64,000 nt of DNA from Thalassotalea euphylliae (GTDB lineage: Bacteria; Pseudomonadota; Gammaproteobacteria; Enterobacterales; Alteromonadaceae), in contig NZ_QUOT01000001.1 in NCBI RefSeq assembly GCF_003390375.1, forward strand, positions 3,224,001 to 3,288,000. The letters are read 5' to 3'. The translations under genes were made by a program, and so were the position numbers. Every line of letters begins with the position of its first letter. The stretch's first letter is position 1. This document shows positions 8,708 through 17,094 of this stretch, piece by piece. The notes beneath the pieces are model-generated. The model was not told the DNA's origin and ran no database searches. It worked only from the letters and a program-made list of their open reading frames with translations.

Positions 8708-9256
8708 ATGGGAAAAGTTATTCGTTTTTTACCACTCATTGTCTTTATTGCACTGGGTGCAGTGCTTTATCGCGGTTTATTTCTAAAGCCTCAAGAATTG
8801 CCATCGGCACTTGTTGGCGAACCCGTACCTGCGTTTAGTTTACCGAGCTTAAAAAATGCAGACACAGTGCTTACGCCAGCCGATTTGTCTGGTGATATTG
8901 TGTTGCTAAATGTTTGGGCAACTTGGTGTCCGTCATGTCGCTATGAACATCCTTATTTACTGGATTTAGCGAAAAGCGGCCAAGTGAGCTTATACGGCTT
9001 GAACTACAAAGATGAACGCCAAGCTGCACTCAAGTGGTTAGATGATTTAGGCGACCCTTATCTGCTCAATGTCTTTGATGAAGCGGGCAGATTAGGATTA
9101 GATTTAGGCGTTTACGCAGCGCCTGAAACCTTTGTGATTGACCACCATGGCATTATTCGTAAACGCTTTGCCGGCCCTGTTGATGCGAAAGTGTGGCAAC
9201 AAGAATTTGCGTCGCTGGTAAAAACTATTCGCCAAGAGCAAGCGCGAGGAGAATAA
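8708..9256 (+). CDS. ccmG: Thiol:disulfide interchange protein CcmG/DsbE
   Basis: Membrane-anchored periplasmic thioredoxin (182 residues) that keeps the CXXCH motifs of apocytochromes reduced for haem attachment. One N-terminal anchor helix (about 6-24) is followed by a thioredoxin fold with WCPSC (Cys74 and Cys77) and the cis-proline region GVYAAPETF. It lies between ccmF and ccmH in the plus-strand operon, two bases before ccmH. Confidence 0.96.
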   Translation: MGKVIRFLPLIVFIALGAVLYRGLFLKPQELPSALVGEPVPAFSLPSLKNADTVLTPADLSGDIVLLNVWATWCPSCRYEHPYLLDLAKSGQVSLYGLNYKDERQAALKWLDDLGDPYLLNVFDEAGRLGLDLGVYAAPETFVIDHHGIIRKRFAGPVDAKVWQQEFASLVKTIRQEQARGE

Positions 9257-9257
9257 G

Positions 9258-9725
9258 ATGTTAACCCGACTATTATGCTTAATCGCTTTACTATTTATCG
9301 GTGCAACTAGTGTGTTGGCCATGCCAAGCCAAACCCAAGCGTTTGATGATCCCGTGATGGAAAAGCGCTATCAATCGTTAATCAAAGAGCTGCGCTGCCC
9401 GAAATGCCAAAACCAAAACTTGGCTGATTCAAATTCACAAATTGCCGTTGATCTGCGCAATGAAGTGTATGACATGCTTAACCAAGGCAAAGCGGACATG
9501 GAAATCACCAGTTATATGGTCGATCGCTACGGTGAGTTCGTTTTATATCGCCCAAAAGTGAATCAGTTGACCTACATTCTGTGGTTTGGTCCAGCGGTTA
9601 TCTTGTTTATCGGTGTTGTTATTGTTGTGATCGCTGCTCGTCGAAAAGCGGCGAGCAAAAAAGAGCTGAGTTTGTCAGCTGAACAACAACAACAACTTGA
9701 CGAAATTCTAAAAGAAAAAGATTAA
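9258..9725 (+). CDS. ccmH: Cytochrome c maturation protein CcmH (CycL/NrfF type)
   Basis: 155 residues: signal peptide, periplasmic three-helix domain with the redox motif LRCPKCQNQ (Cys47 and Cys50), then a membrane helix at about 104-127 and a short cytoplasmic tail. CcmH receives electrons from CcmG and acts on apocytochrome. This is the short CcmH; the TPR half found fused in E. coli CcmH is a separate gene here (ccmI), which starts three bases downstream. Confidence 0.96.
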   Translation: MLTRLLCLIALLFIGATSVLAMPSQTQAFDDPVMEKRYQSLIKELRCPKCQNQNLADSNSQIAVDLRNEVYDMLNQGKADMEITSYMVDRYGEFVLYRPKVNQLTYILWFGPAVILFIGVVIVVIAARRKAASKKELSLSAEQQQQLDEILKEKD

Positions 9726-9728
9726 TTC

Positions 9729-10988
9729 ATGTTTGAAGTATTAGTTTTAATAGTTGGTTTTATTCTTCTGCTACTAGCCGTTATTTGGTGGCATTTTATT
9801 CGCAGCAGCAAACAACAAGCTGTCGCCATGACAGGTGCTCATCGAGAAGACACTAATGTTGCCCTTTACAAAGAGCATAAAGCGGAAATTGAAAAAGACT
9901 TTAACGATGGCAAGATTGATGAAGAAAGTCATCAGTACTTATTGGCTGAGCTTGATAAGAGTCTGCTGCAGGATATTGAGCAGAATAAAAAAGCCCAAGC
10001 GACTAACGATGCCAGTGTTCAAAAGCTGTCGGTGATTTGGCCTATTGGTTTAAGCCTTTTTGTACTGATGTTCAGCTTAGCCATGTACAGTCAACACGGT
10101 GCTTATGAAAGGTTGGCACAGCCAAGAATGGTGGCGAGCAACGATCAGGCACAACAAGCGCAGCAGGAGCAAATGCATGCGCAACTGCAACAATTACAAC
10201 AAGCCGTAGCCACTGACCCCAACGATGCTGATGCATGGTATGGTTTAGGCCAGTTGTATGTTACTGGTGGTCAATTTCAACTAGCGGTAGAAGCATTTGA
10301 TAAAGTGATTGCCATTGAAGGGGAACAAGCCGACTTGCTAGGTGCGAAAGCACAAGCGACTTATTATGGTGCAAATCAAACCATTACCCCAGAAGTACAA
10401 ACATTGATTGATCGCGCCTTAGCATTAGATGCCAATGATCCATCAACGAATATTTTGCTTGGTATGCACAATTTTATGAATCAGTCTTACCAACAGGCGA
10501 TAAATTACTGGCAAAAAGTTGTTGATGCTGGCCGCCAAACGGTTAATGTCGCAGCGCTAACCGAAGCGATTAATGAAGCGAAGAGCCGTCTTTCACTGAC
10601 GCAAGGAGAATCAAGTCAAGGTGATGCAGCTATTGGACCTCAGTTAACTTTGTCGGTTGAACTAGATGAAAAATTTGTTGATCAGTTAAACCAAGGTGAA
10701 GATAAAGTCGTATTCGTTTACGCAGTGCCCGCCAATGGTGGGCGCATGCCAGTTGCAGCGGTAAAATTGATGGCGTCTGATTTACCAACGCAAGTGGTAT
10801 TAAATGACGCTCGTGCTATGAGTCCACAAATGACCTTAAGTATGGTAGACACTGTTAATGTCTACGCAGTGGTCTCTCAGCTTGGTGGGGCAGGCATTCA
10901 ACCGGGTGACTTCAAAGCTGAAGTTAATAACGTTAAGGTGAATACAACAGCGCCTATCGCCGTTAAGATTGATACGTTAGTGCCTTAG
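9729..10988 (+). CDS. ccmI: Cytochrome c biogenesis TPR protein CcmI
   Basis: 419 residues. Two N-terminal membrane helices (about 2-24 and 98-119) enclose a cytoplasmic loop with the E-x-D-F-x-x-G-K-I-D-x-E-S motif of CcmI. A periplasmic domain with TPR repeats follows (about 145-270: DPNDADAWYGLGQLY, then FDKVIAIEGEQADLLGAKA) and a C-terminal beta domain of the ResB/CcmI type. It holds apocytochrome c for the lyase. Last gene of ccmFGHI, followed by a hairpin at about 11.1 kb. Confidence 0.95.
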   Translation: MFEVLVLIVGFILLLLAVIWWHFIRSSKQQAVAMTGAHREDTNVALYKEHKAEIEKDFNDGKIDEESHQYLLAELDKSLLQDIEQNKKAQATNDASVQKLSVIWPIGLSLFVLMFSLAMYSQHGAYERLAQPRMVASNDQAQQAQQEQMHAQLQQLQQAVATDPNDADAWYGLGQLYVTGGQFQLAVEAFDKVIAIEGEQADLLGAKAQATYYGANQTITPEVQTLIDRALALDANDPSTNILLGMHNFMNQSYQQAINYWQKVVDAGRQTVNVAALTEAINEAKSRLSLTQGESSQGDAAIGPQLTLSVELDEKFVDQLNQGEDKVVFVYAVPANGGRMPVAAVKLMASDLPTQVVLNDARAMSPQMTLSMVDTVNVYAVVSQLGGAGIQPGDFKAEVNNVKVNTTAPIAVKIDTLVP

Positions 10989-11097
10989 GCGTTACCTGTA
11001 GGCATTACTTGTAGATTTTATCTGTAGGGCATTGCCAAAAGAATAAGAAATACTGTGCAATTTAGCGCGCATCTATTTTTAAAAGTATGTTTGAGAA

Positions 11098-11123
11098 GAG
11101 ACCTGCATGATCGCAGGTCTTTA
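11098..11123 (+). terminator. Candidate terminator of ccmFGHI
   Basis: Hairpin with arms AGACCTGC and GCAGGTCT around ATGATC, followed by only a short T run. It is placed 110 bases after ccmI. Confidence 0.55.
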
Positions 11124-11214
11124 ACTATGGTTAGCGGTATTTGTTATCTTTAACATTAGTTAAAAGGCGGTCGCCAATGCATCGCCGCTAACACAACAGG
11201 CAGCGCCAAATACT

Positions 11215-11270
11215 AATTTGGTAGTAATTCAATCTGGTGTAAATCCAATTTGGCTTACATTCAATCTAGT
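11215..11270. repeat. Imperfect 24-base direct repeat upstream of the peroxidase gene
   Basis: Copy 1 at 11215-11238 and copy 2 at 11247-11270 share AATTTGG, a variable 5-base core and ATTCAATCT. The period is 32 bases, about three helical turns, which would put bound proteins on one face. It lies about 100-160 bases before the start codon. A regulator binding array is possible; no known consensus is recognised. Confidence 0.6.
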
Positions 11271-11372
11271 TAATATATGAGCGCTTACGACAATACATCA
11301 CTTGTTGTTCATACGTTTATAGACTGTCTGTAACGTTGAACAGCTAACATAATAATTCGATAAGGATATAAC

Positions 11373-11963
11373 GTGAAAAAATTAACGCTTACCTTACTAT
11401 CTACTATTGCCGGTGTCGCTATGATGGCGCCAGCAGCAAATGCAACAAGCAGTGGTTCAGTAGATGCTAGTGCCAGCAAGTCATCAGCACAATGTGCACC
11501 TTTTTTGAATCACAGTTTCCGCAAGCTACATGCTAAAGATCAAGTTGATTTATGTGAGCTTACCGCAGGCAAACCAGTGCTCGTTATCAACACTGCCTCT
11601 AACTGTGGTTTTACACCGCAATTTAAAGCATTAGAAGCACTTCACAAGGAATATAAAGATCAAGGCTTAGTGGTCGTTGGCTTTCCGTCAGATGATTTTT
11701 TCCAAGAAGAAGACGATGAAAAAGACACCGCTGAAGTATGCTTTGTTAATTACGGGGTAACTTTTACCATGCTACAAACTTCACCAGTGCGTGGCTCAGA
11801 TGCTAACCCAGTATTCAAGCATTTAGCGGATGAAACTACTGCTCCTAAGTGGAATTTCTACAAATATTTAATTAGTAAAGATGGCAAGCAGGTTAAGCAC
11901 TTTAATAGTCGTGTTAAACCTGACGAAGCTGAGTTTATTCAAGCAGTGCAAGCTGTATTGTAA
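11373..11963 (+). CDS. Secreted glutathione peroxidase-family protein
   Basis: 196 residues with a signal peptide (cleavage likely after A-N-A at about 24), then a thioredoxin-fold peroxidase. The catalytic tetrad of the family can be seen: Cys78 in TASNCGF, Gln111, Trp160 and Asn161 in KWNFYKYL. It reduces peroxides, probably with thioredoxin-like or other thiol donors rather than glutathione. Odd: the block that usually reads GFPCNQFGGQEPG is GFPSDDFFQEEDD here. Starts with GTG, preceded by AAGGA at 11362-11366. A periplasmic place fits the neighbouring cytochrome genes. Confidence 0.9.
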   Translation: MKKLTLTLLSTIAGVAMMAPAANATSSGSVDASASKSSAQCAPFLNHSFRKLHAKDQVDLCELTAGKPVLVINTASNCGFTPQFKALEALHKEYKDQGLVVVGFPSDDFFQEEDDEKDTAEVCFVNYGVTFTMLQTSPVRGSDANPVFKHLADETTAPKWNFYKYLISKDGKQVKHFNSRVKPDEAEFIQAVQAVL

Positions 11964-12012
11964 GCTCACACTCTTGACCTCTTACAGACAACAAAAGAGA
12001 TAAGGTAGCTGT

Positions 12013-13029
12013 ATGTCTCGATTCCTCGGGCTCGATAAAAGCATCCACGATAAGCGTTTAAAAACTGGTGTACTATTGGTCAACCTTGGTACACCTGACG
12101 CGCCCACGCCAAGCGCTCTGCGCCGCTATTTAAAAGAGTTTTTGTCTGATCCGCGCGTAGTAGAAATTCCACGCTTGGTATGGATGATCATCCTTCATGG
12201 CATTATCTTGCGAGTAAGGCCGGCGAAATCTGCCAAACTTTACAAAAGCATTTGGACGAAAGATGGCTCACCATTGTTAGCCATTAGTAAACGCCAAATG
12301 GGCAAGGTCAAGCAGCGTCTACATCAAACTTACGGTGAAGATGTGACTGTGGATGCTGCTATGCGCTATGGCAATCCAAGCGTCAGCTCGGTGCTCAAAC
12401 AAATGCAGCAACGTGGTATCAACAACTTAGTGGTGCTGCCTTTATACCCGCAATATGCAGGCCCAACTACGGCATCTGCTTTTGATGCTGTGGTTAAAGA
12501 AATTCAACAATGGCGCTGGATTCCAAGTGTGAACTTCATCGGTTCGTATCACGACCATCCGCTGTATATCAAAGCGCTTGCTAATAGTATTCGTGAGCAC
12601 TTTGAGCAGCATGGTAAGCCAGATAAGCTTGTGTTGTCTTACCACGGTATGCCTAAGTTGTTCCATGATAATGGTGACCCTTACTACTGCTTCTGCGCGA
12701 AAACCACACGCTTATTGGCAGAGGCACTTGAGCTGAGTGAGGATGACTTCGTGATGACCTTTCAGTCGCGCTTTGGCAAAGCAGAATGGCTTAAGCCATA
12801 CACAGATGCAACGTTGGCAGAGTTAGCACAAAATGGTGATAAGCATGTAGCCATTGTTAGTCCTGCATTTAGTGCTGACTGTTTGGAGACGTTAGAAGAG
12901 CTTGAGTCTGAAAATCGTGAAGAGTTTATGGAAGCTGGTGGGGAAACCTATCACTATATTCCAGCGCTTAATGATCGCGACGATCATATTGATGTGCTAG
13001 AAGACTTGGTTAAACCGCACATTGTTTAA
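12013..13029 (+). CDS. hemH: Ferrochelatase
   Basis: Inserts Fe2+ into protoporphyrin IX, the last step of haem synthesis. 338 residues, the usual bacterial length; it has the N-terminal GVLLVNLGTPDAP block, the catalytic-site histidine His211 in SYHGMP, a QSRFGKAEWLKPYT stretch, and the second metal-site region (SADCLETLEELE). No C-terminal Fe-S cysteine cluster is seen, as in other gammaproteobacteria. The neighbouring ccm genes use its product. A strong terminator follows. Confidence 0.97.
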   Translation: MSRFLGLDKSIHDKRLKTGVLLVNLGTPDAPTPSALRRYLKEFLSDPRVVEIPRLVWMIILHGIILRVRPAKSAKLYKSIWTKDGSPLLAISKRQMGKVKQRLHQTYGEDVTVDAAMRYGNPSVSSVLKQMQQRGINNLVVLPLYPQYAGPTTASAFDAVVKEIQQWRWIPSVNFIGSYHDHPLYIKALANSIREHFEQHGKPDKLVLSYHGMPKLFHDNGDPYYCFCAKTTRLLAEALELSEDDFVMTFQSRFGKAEWLKPYTDATLAELAQNGDKHVAIVSPAFSADCLETLEELESENREEFMEAGGETYHYIPALNDRDDHIDVLEDLVKPHIV

Positions 13030-13050
13030 ATTCAACTAAACTCTGAAGCT

Positions 13051-13080
13051 AAAAAAAGCAGCCAAATGGCTGCTTTTTTT
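13051..13080 (+). terminator. Terminator of hemH
   Basis: Stem AAGCAGCC / GGCTGCTT around AAAT with a T tract directly after; the A tract before the stem makes it able to work for the convergent csp gene too. Confidence 0.88.
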
Positions 13081-13115
13081 GAATCTGGTATTTAACCTTT
13101 ACGAATTTGTAAAGA

Positions 13116-13325
13116 TTAAAGAGCTGTTACGTTCTCAGCTTCTGGGCCTTTTTGACCTTGCTTAACGCTGAAAGAAACAGATTGACCGTCAGTTAATGTA
13201 CGGAAACCTGAACCTTGGATAGCGCTGAAGTGTACGAATACATCTGGGCCATTTTCTTGCTCGATGAAACCAAAGCCTTTCGACTCATTAAAGAATTTTA
13301 CTTTACCAGTTACTGTGTCTGACAT
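13116..13325 (-). CDS. CspA-family cold-shock protein
   Basis: 69-residue OB-fold nucleic-acid chaperone. It has both RNA-binding motifs, KGFGFIEQ (RNP1) and VFVHFSAI (RNP2), and the family ending PEAENVTAL. I chose the ATG at 13325 because MSDTVTGKVKFF matches family starts and AGG lies just before it; an in-frame start seven codons upstream is less likely. Which Csp paralogue it is cannot be told. Confidence 0.93.
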   Translation of the reverse strand: MSDTVTGKVKFFNESKGFGFIEQENGPDVFVHFSAIQGSGFRTLTDGQSVSFSVKQGQKGPEAENVTAL

Positions 13326-13663
13326 ACCTAATTTTCCCGTAGTCAATAAATTTAAATAATGACGTTACCGTCGCTCACGGAGTAAATGCCCTCTACCCAA
13401 AAGTACAGACAGAGGAAGGTATATCCATTAACACAAAACGCGTCAGGTGACTTAACTTACTACACAAATAGCTAATTAAAACCTTCATCCGAACGCAAAA
13501 ACTCAACGCGAACTAAGCTTAACACACGAATTAGCATTAAGCTTGTAAAAAATAAATAAATTATGTTGCAAACAGATGACTAAAAAAAGAAAAGGCCATC
13601 ACATTCATGTGATGGCCTTGAGGTCTTACCAGATGTGGGCTAGCCCACAAATGCGAAAGCTAA
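13326..13663 (-). other. Long csp leader region plus valS terminator
   Basis: About 240 bases upstream of the csp ATG carry no gene. Long structured 5' leaders that act as RNA thermosensors are known for CspA-type genes, and this stretch fits such a leader by position only. The valS terminator occupies the far end of the region. Confidence 0.45.
13582..13620 (-). terminator. Terminator of valS
   Basis: On the minus strand a 12-base stem (AAGGCCATCACA / TGTGATGGCCTT) with a TGAA-type loop is followed by a T-rich tract, 44 bases after the valS stop. Confidence 0.85.
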
Positions 13664-16519
13664 TTAAAGCGCTTCAATTTGCGCCTTTTGTTCTAGCATT
13701 TTTGCTAGCGTTGACTTTGCTTCTGCAAGCTTCGCTTTTTCTTTTTCGATAACGGCTTCAGGCGCTTTGCCAACGAAGTTTTCGTTGCTTAATTTACCTT
13801 TCACGCGTTGTACGTCTTTTTCCAGCTTTTCAATACCTTTGCTTAAACGAGCAAGCTCAGCATCTTTATCAATTAACCCCGCCATTGGGATAAGCACGGT
13901 CATTTCGCCGATCACTGCTGATGCGGAAGCTGGGGCTTCGCTAGCATCGTCTAATACCTGAATTGACTCAAGCTTGGCCAGTGAGCTTAAGAACTGCTCA
14001 TTGTCGTCTAAACGGCGCTGGTCTTCTGCTGATACGTTGGTCAATAGCACTGGCAATGGCTTGCTAGGTGCAATATCCATTTCACCGCGAATATTACGAA
14101 TGGCAACGATAAACTGCTTCACCCACTCAACATCCGTCAGCGCTTGTTCATCAACTGCGCTTTCGTCAAATTGCGGGAAGCTTTGGACCATAATGCTGTC
14201 ACCTTTAGCTTCAAACGCAGAAAGCGGTTGAACTGATTGCCACACCGTTTCAGTGATAAATGGCATGATAGGGTGCATTAAGCGTAATAGCGCTTCTAGC
14301 GTGTTTACGAGCGTGTAACGTGTACCACGTTGCTGTGCTTCACTGCCTTTGAATAGCACTGGTTTAGTGAGTTCTAAATACCAATCACAGAATTGGTTCC
14401 AAGTGAACTCGTAAAGCGCTTGTGAAGCTAGGTCGAAACGGAACGTATTAAACGCTTCGTGCACGGCTTTTACGGTTTGTTGGAATTGGCTAGTGATCCA
14501 ACGATCCGCTAGTGAGAATTCCATATCGCCGCCTGCCTTACCACAGTCGTGCTCTTCAGTGTTCATTAACACATAGCGGCTAGCATTCCATAACTTATTA
14601 CAAAAGTTGCGGTAACCGTCTAAACGCTTCATATCCCAATTGATGTCGCGACCTGTTGAAGCAAGTGCTGATAAGGTAAAGCGCAACGCGTCAGTGCCGT
14701 GTGCTTCAATGCCTTCTGGGAATTCTTTCTTGGTGCGTTTGGCTATCTTTTCCGCCAGTTGAGGCTGCATCATATTGCCAGTACGTTTGGTCAGCAACTC
14801 ATCTAATGAAATGCCGTCAATCATATCGATAGGGTCAATAACATTACCTTTCGACTTCGACATCTTGTCGCCATGGTCATCGCGAATGAGACCTGTTACA
14901 TACACTTGCTTAAACGGTACTTGTGGCCTGCCATCGTCATCTTTGACAAAGTGCATAGTCATCATGATCATACGGGCAACCCAGAAGAAAATGATGTCAA
15001 AACCAGTCACTAACACATCAGTAGAGTGGAAGTCTTCTAGCTCTGGCGTTTTCTCAGGCCAACCTAGTGTTGAGAAAGTCCATAGGGCAGATGAGAACCA
15101 TGTATCTAATACATCATCGTCTTGGCGAAGTGCAACGTCGTCAGCTAAGCCGTTTGTCGCGCGGACTTCCGCTTCATCGCGACCTACGTATACATTGCCG
15201 TTGTTGTCGTACCATGCAGGGATTCGATGACCCCACCATAACTGACGTGAAATACACCAGTCTTGAATGTCACGCATCCACGCAAAGTACATGTTTTCGT
15301 ATTGCTTAGGAACAAATTCAATGTCACCGTTTTCAACGGCTTCAATCGCCGGTTTTGCTAGTGGTGCAACACGTACATACCATTGGTCAGTTAATAGTGG
15401 TTCGATAATCACACCTGAACGATCACCGTATGGCGCGACTAAGTCGTGATCTTTAATGCTGTCAAGCAAGCCAAGTTCGTCGAACTTAGCAATAATCGCT
15501 TTGCGCGCTTCAAAGCGGTCAAGGCCAACAAATTCAGCTGGTAGGGCAGTATCAAATGCGTCAGAAGGCTCGCCGTTGGTGTCGTAAACTTCAGCTTGGG
15601 CAAGTACTGCTGCATCTTTATCAAAGATATTGATCATGGCTAGGCCACAACGTTTACCGACTTCGTTATCGTTAAAGTCGTGCGCTGGTGTGATTTTCAC
15701 ACAACCTGTGCCTTTTTCCATGTCCGCATGCTCGTCGCCAACAATTGGAATGCGACGGCCAACTAATGGCAATTCAACGAATTTGCCAATTAAGTCTTTG
15801 TAACGAGGATCTTCTGGGTTAACCGCAACACCCGTGTCACCCAACATGGTTTCTGGGCGAGTGGTCGCGATGACCAAGTGATCTTGACCTTCGCTGGTTG
15901 TCGCGCCATCAGCAAGTGGATAGCGTAGGTGCCACATGTGGCCTTTCTTGTCTTTGTTTTCAACTTCAAGATCAGAAATAGCGGTGTGAAGTTTAGGGTC
16001 CCAGTTAACTAGGCGCTTACCACGGTAAATTAAATCGTCTTGATAAAGGCGAACAAATACTTCTTGCACCGCATGTGATAAGCCATCATCCATAGTGAAG
16101 CGTTCACGTTGCCAGTCTATTGAGTTACCTAGGCGGCGCATTTGCTGGCTGATGTTGCCACCAGATTCTGCTTTCCATTCCCAGATTTTATCAATAAAGG
16201 CATCACGGCCGTAATCGTGGCGAGTTTTCTCTTCTTCTGCGCCAATTTTACGCTCAACGACCATTTGCGTCGCAATACCTGCGTGGTCAGTGCCCGACTG
16301 CCATAAGGTCTTTTTGCCTTGCATACGTTGAAAACGGATCAAGGTATCCATAATGGTTTGCTGGAAGGCATGACCCATATGCAAGCTACCAGTAACGTTT
16401 GGTGGTGGAATAGCAATTGAGTAGCCATCGCCTTCACCTGTTGGGCTAAAGTAGCCTTTTTCTTCCCAGCTTTGGTAAAGCTGCTGTTCGATATCAGAAG
16501 GATTAAATGTTTTTTCCAT
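13664..16519 (-). CDS. valS: Valyl-tRNA synthetase
   Basis: Class I aminoacyl-tRNA synthetase, 951 residues, very close to E. coli ValS in motif order: HMGH (residues 47-50, the HIGH motif), the editing domain with GTGCVKITPAHDFNDNEVG, KMSKS near residue 552, and a C-terminal coiled-coil arm from about 885 (DKDAELARLSKGIEKLEKDV). I chose the ATG at 16519 (MEKTFNP, as in E. coli); an in-frame start 15 codons upstream is not supported. It follows holC and pepA on the same strand, as in many gammaproteobacteria. Confidence 0.98.
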   Translation of the reverse strand: MEKTFNPSDIEQQLYQSWEEKGYFSPTGEGDGYSIAIPPPNVTGSLHMGHAFQQTIMDTLIRFQRMQGKKTLWQSGTDHAGIATQMVVERKIGAEEEKTRHDYGRDAFIDKIWEWKAESGGNISQQMRRLGNSIDWQRERFTMDDGLSHAVQEVFVRLYQDDLIYRGKRLVNWDPKLHTAISDLEVENKDKKGHMWHLRYPLADGATTSEGQDHLVIATTRPETMLGDTGVAVNPEDPRYKDLIGKFVELPLVGRRIPIVGDEHADMEKGTGCVKITPAHDFNDNEVGKRCGLAMINIFDKDAAVLAQAEVYDTNGEPSDAFDTALPAEFVGLDRFEARKAIIAKFDELGLLDSIKDHDLVAPYGDRSGVIIEPLLTDQWYVRVAPLAKPAIEAVENGDIEFVPKQYENMYFAWMRDIQDWCISRQLWWGHRIPAWYDNNGNVYVGRDEAEVRATNGLADDVALRQDDDVLDTWFSSALWTFSTLGWPEKTPELEDFHSTDVLVTGFDIIFFWVARMIMMTMHFVKDDDGRPQVPFKQVYVTGLIRDDHGDKMSKSKGNVIDPIDMIDGISLDELLTKRTGNMMQPQLAEKIAKRTKKEFPEGIEAHGTDALRFTLSALASTGRDINWDMKRLDGYRNFCNKLWNASRYVLMNTEEHDCGKAGGDMEFSLADRWITSQFQQTVKAVHEAFNTFRFDLASQALYEFTWNQFCDWYLELTKPVLFKGSEAQQRGTRYTLVNTLEALLRLMHPIMPFITETVWQSVQPLSAFEAKGDSIMVQSFPQFDESAVDEQALTDVEWVKQFIVAIRNIRGEMDIAPSKPLPVLLTNVSAEDQRRLDDNEQFLSSLAKLESIQVLDDASEAPASASAVIGEMTVLIPMAGLIDKDAELARLSKGIEKLEKDVQRVKGKLSNENFVGKAPEAVIEKEKAKLAEAKSTLAKMLEQKAQIEAL

Positions 16520-16615
16520 CTTTAAAGTCTGTCTGCGTAAGTTGTGTTCGTAATATGTTGGCATTTGTACTGTGTTAGTTTGCTAAAGCTAACTGCTATG
16601 TCTAACTCGCTTGGC

Positions 16616-17050
16616 CTAATTCGATACGGCGTTCGTGTCGACTTGAAAGCCTAACTGGCGGCAAGCCTTAAAGCGCTCGCGGGCAAGTTGTTTTTCTTGC
16701 TCGGGTGCTGGTACAAAGTCCATTACATGTGAAAATTGGTTGGCAAACACAGGCATGTTTTGCGCTAAATTAATTAGCACTGCCCGTCTGCCGCGCGGTG
16801 GTTGCCAGCCGATTTCAACTGGCGACCCCTGCTTAGGACCTTCGCCCACTAGGTTGTGTGGTACAAAACTGTCAGGTTCGAACGACCATAACAGTTCATC
16901 AACATGATGGGCCAACTGCTGATCTTCGGTGAAAATATACACCTTTTGCTGTTGGCGAAAGTAGTTGGCAGCTAAGCTACAGGCATAATGTAGTCTTGCT
17001 TGTTCGCTGCTGCCATCAGGCATCAAATGAAAAACTGCTTGGGTTTGCAT
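16616..17050 (-). CDS. holC: DNA polymerase III subunit chi
   Basis: 144 residues. Chi binds psi and the tail of single-strand binding protein, linking the clamp loader to coated DNA. The family pattern is seen in the N-terminal half (ACSLAANYFRQQQKVYIFTEDQQLAHHVDELLWSF is split by short gaps in other members) and in the conserved G-x-P-V-E-I-G-W and A-V-L-I-N-L-A segments. Gene order pepA-holC-valS supports the call. Confidence 0.94.
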   Translation of the reverse strand: MQTQAVFHLMPDGSSEQARLHYACSLAANYFRQQQKVYIFTEDQQLAHHVDELLWSFEPDSFVPHNLVGEGPKQGSPVEIGWQPPRGRRAVLINLAQNMPVFANQFSHVMDFVPAPEQEKQLARERFKACRQLGFQVDTNAVSN

Positions 17051-17094
17051 TCGTGAGTTAACCTAACGTTTTATTCTGTGTTAAAGCTGACGTA

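Larger units (their letters stand above)
10989..11372. other. Gap between ccmI and the glutathione peroxidase gene
   Basis: 384 bases without a gene. It holds the ccmI terminator hairpin and, in the second half, a 24-base imperfect direct repeat described separately. No other coding frame is convincing. Confidence 0.6.

Noticed and set aside
14775..15230. 151-codon plus-strand frame within valS
   Set aside because: Antisense to a highly conserved synthetase gene; serine/threonine-rich shadow.
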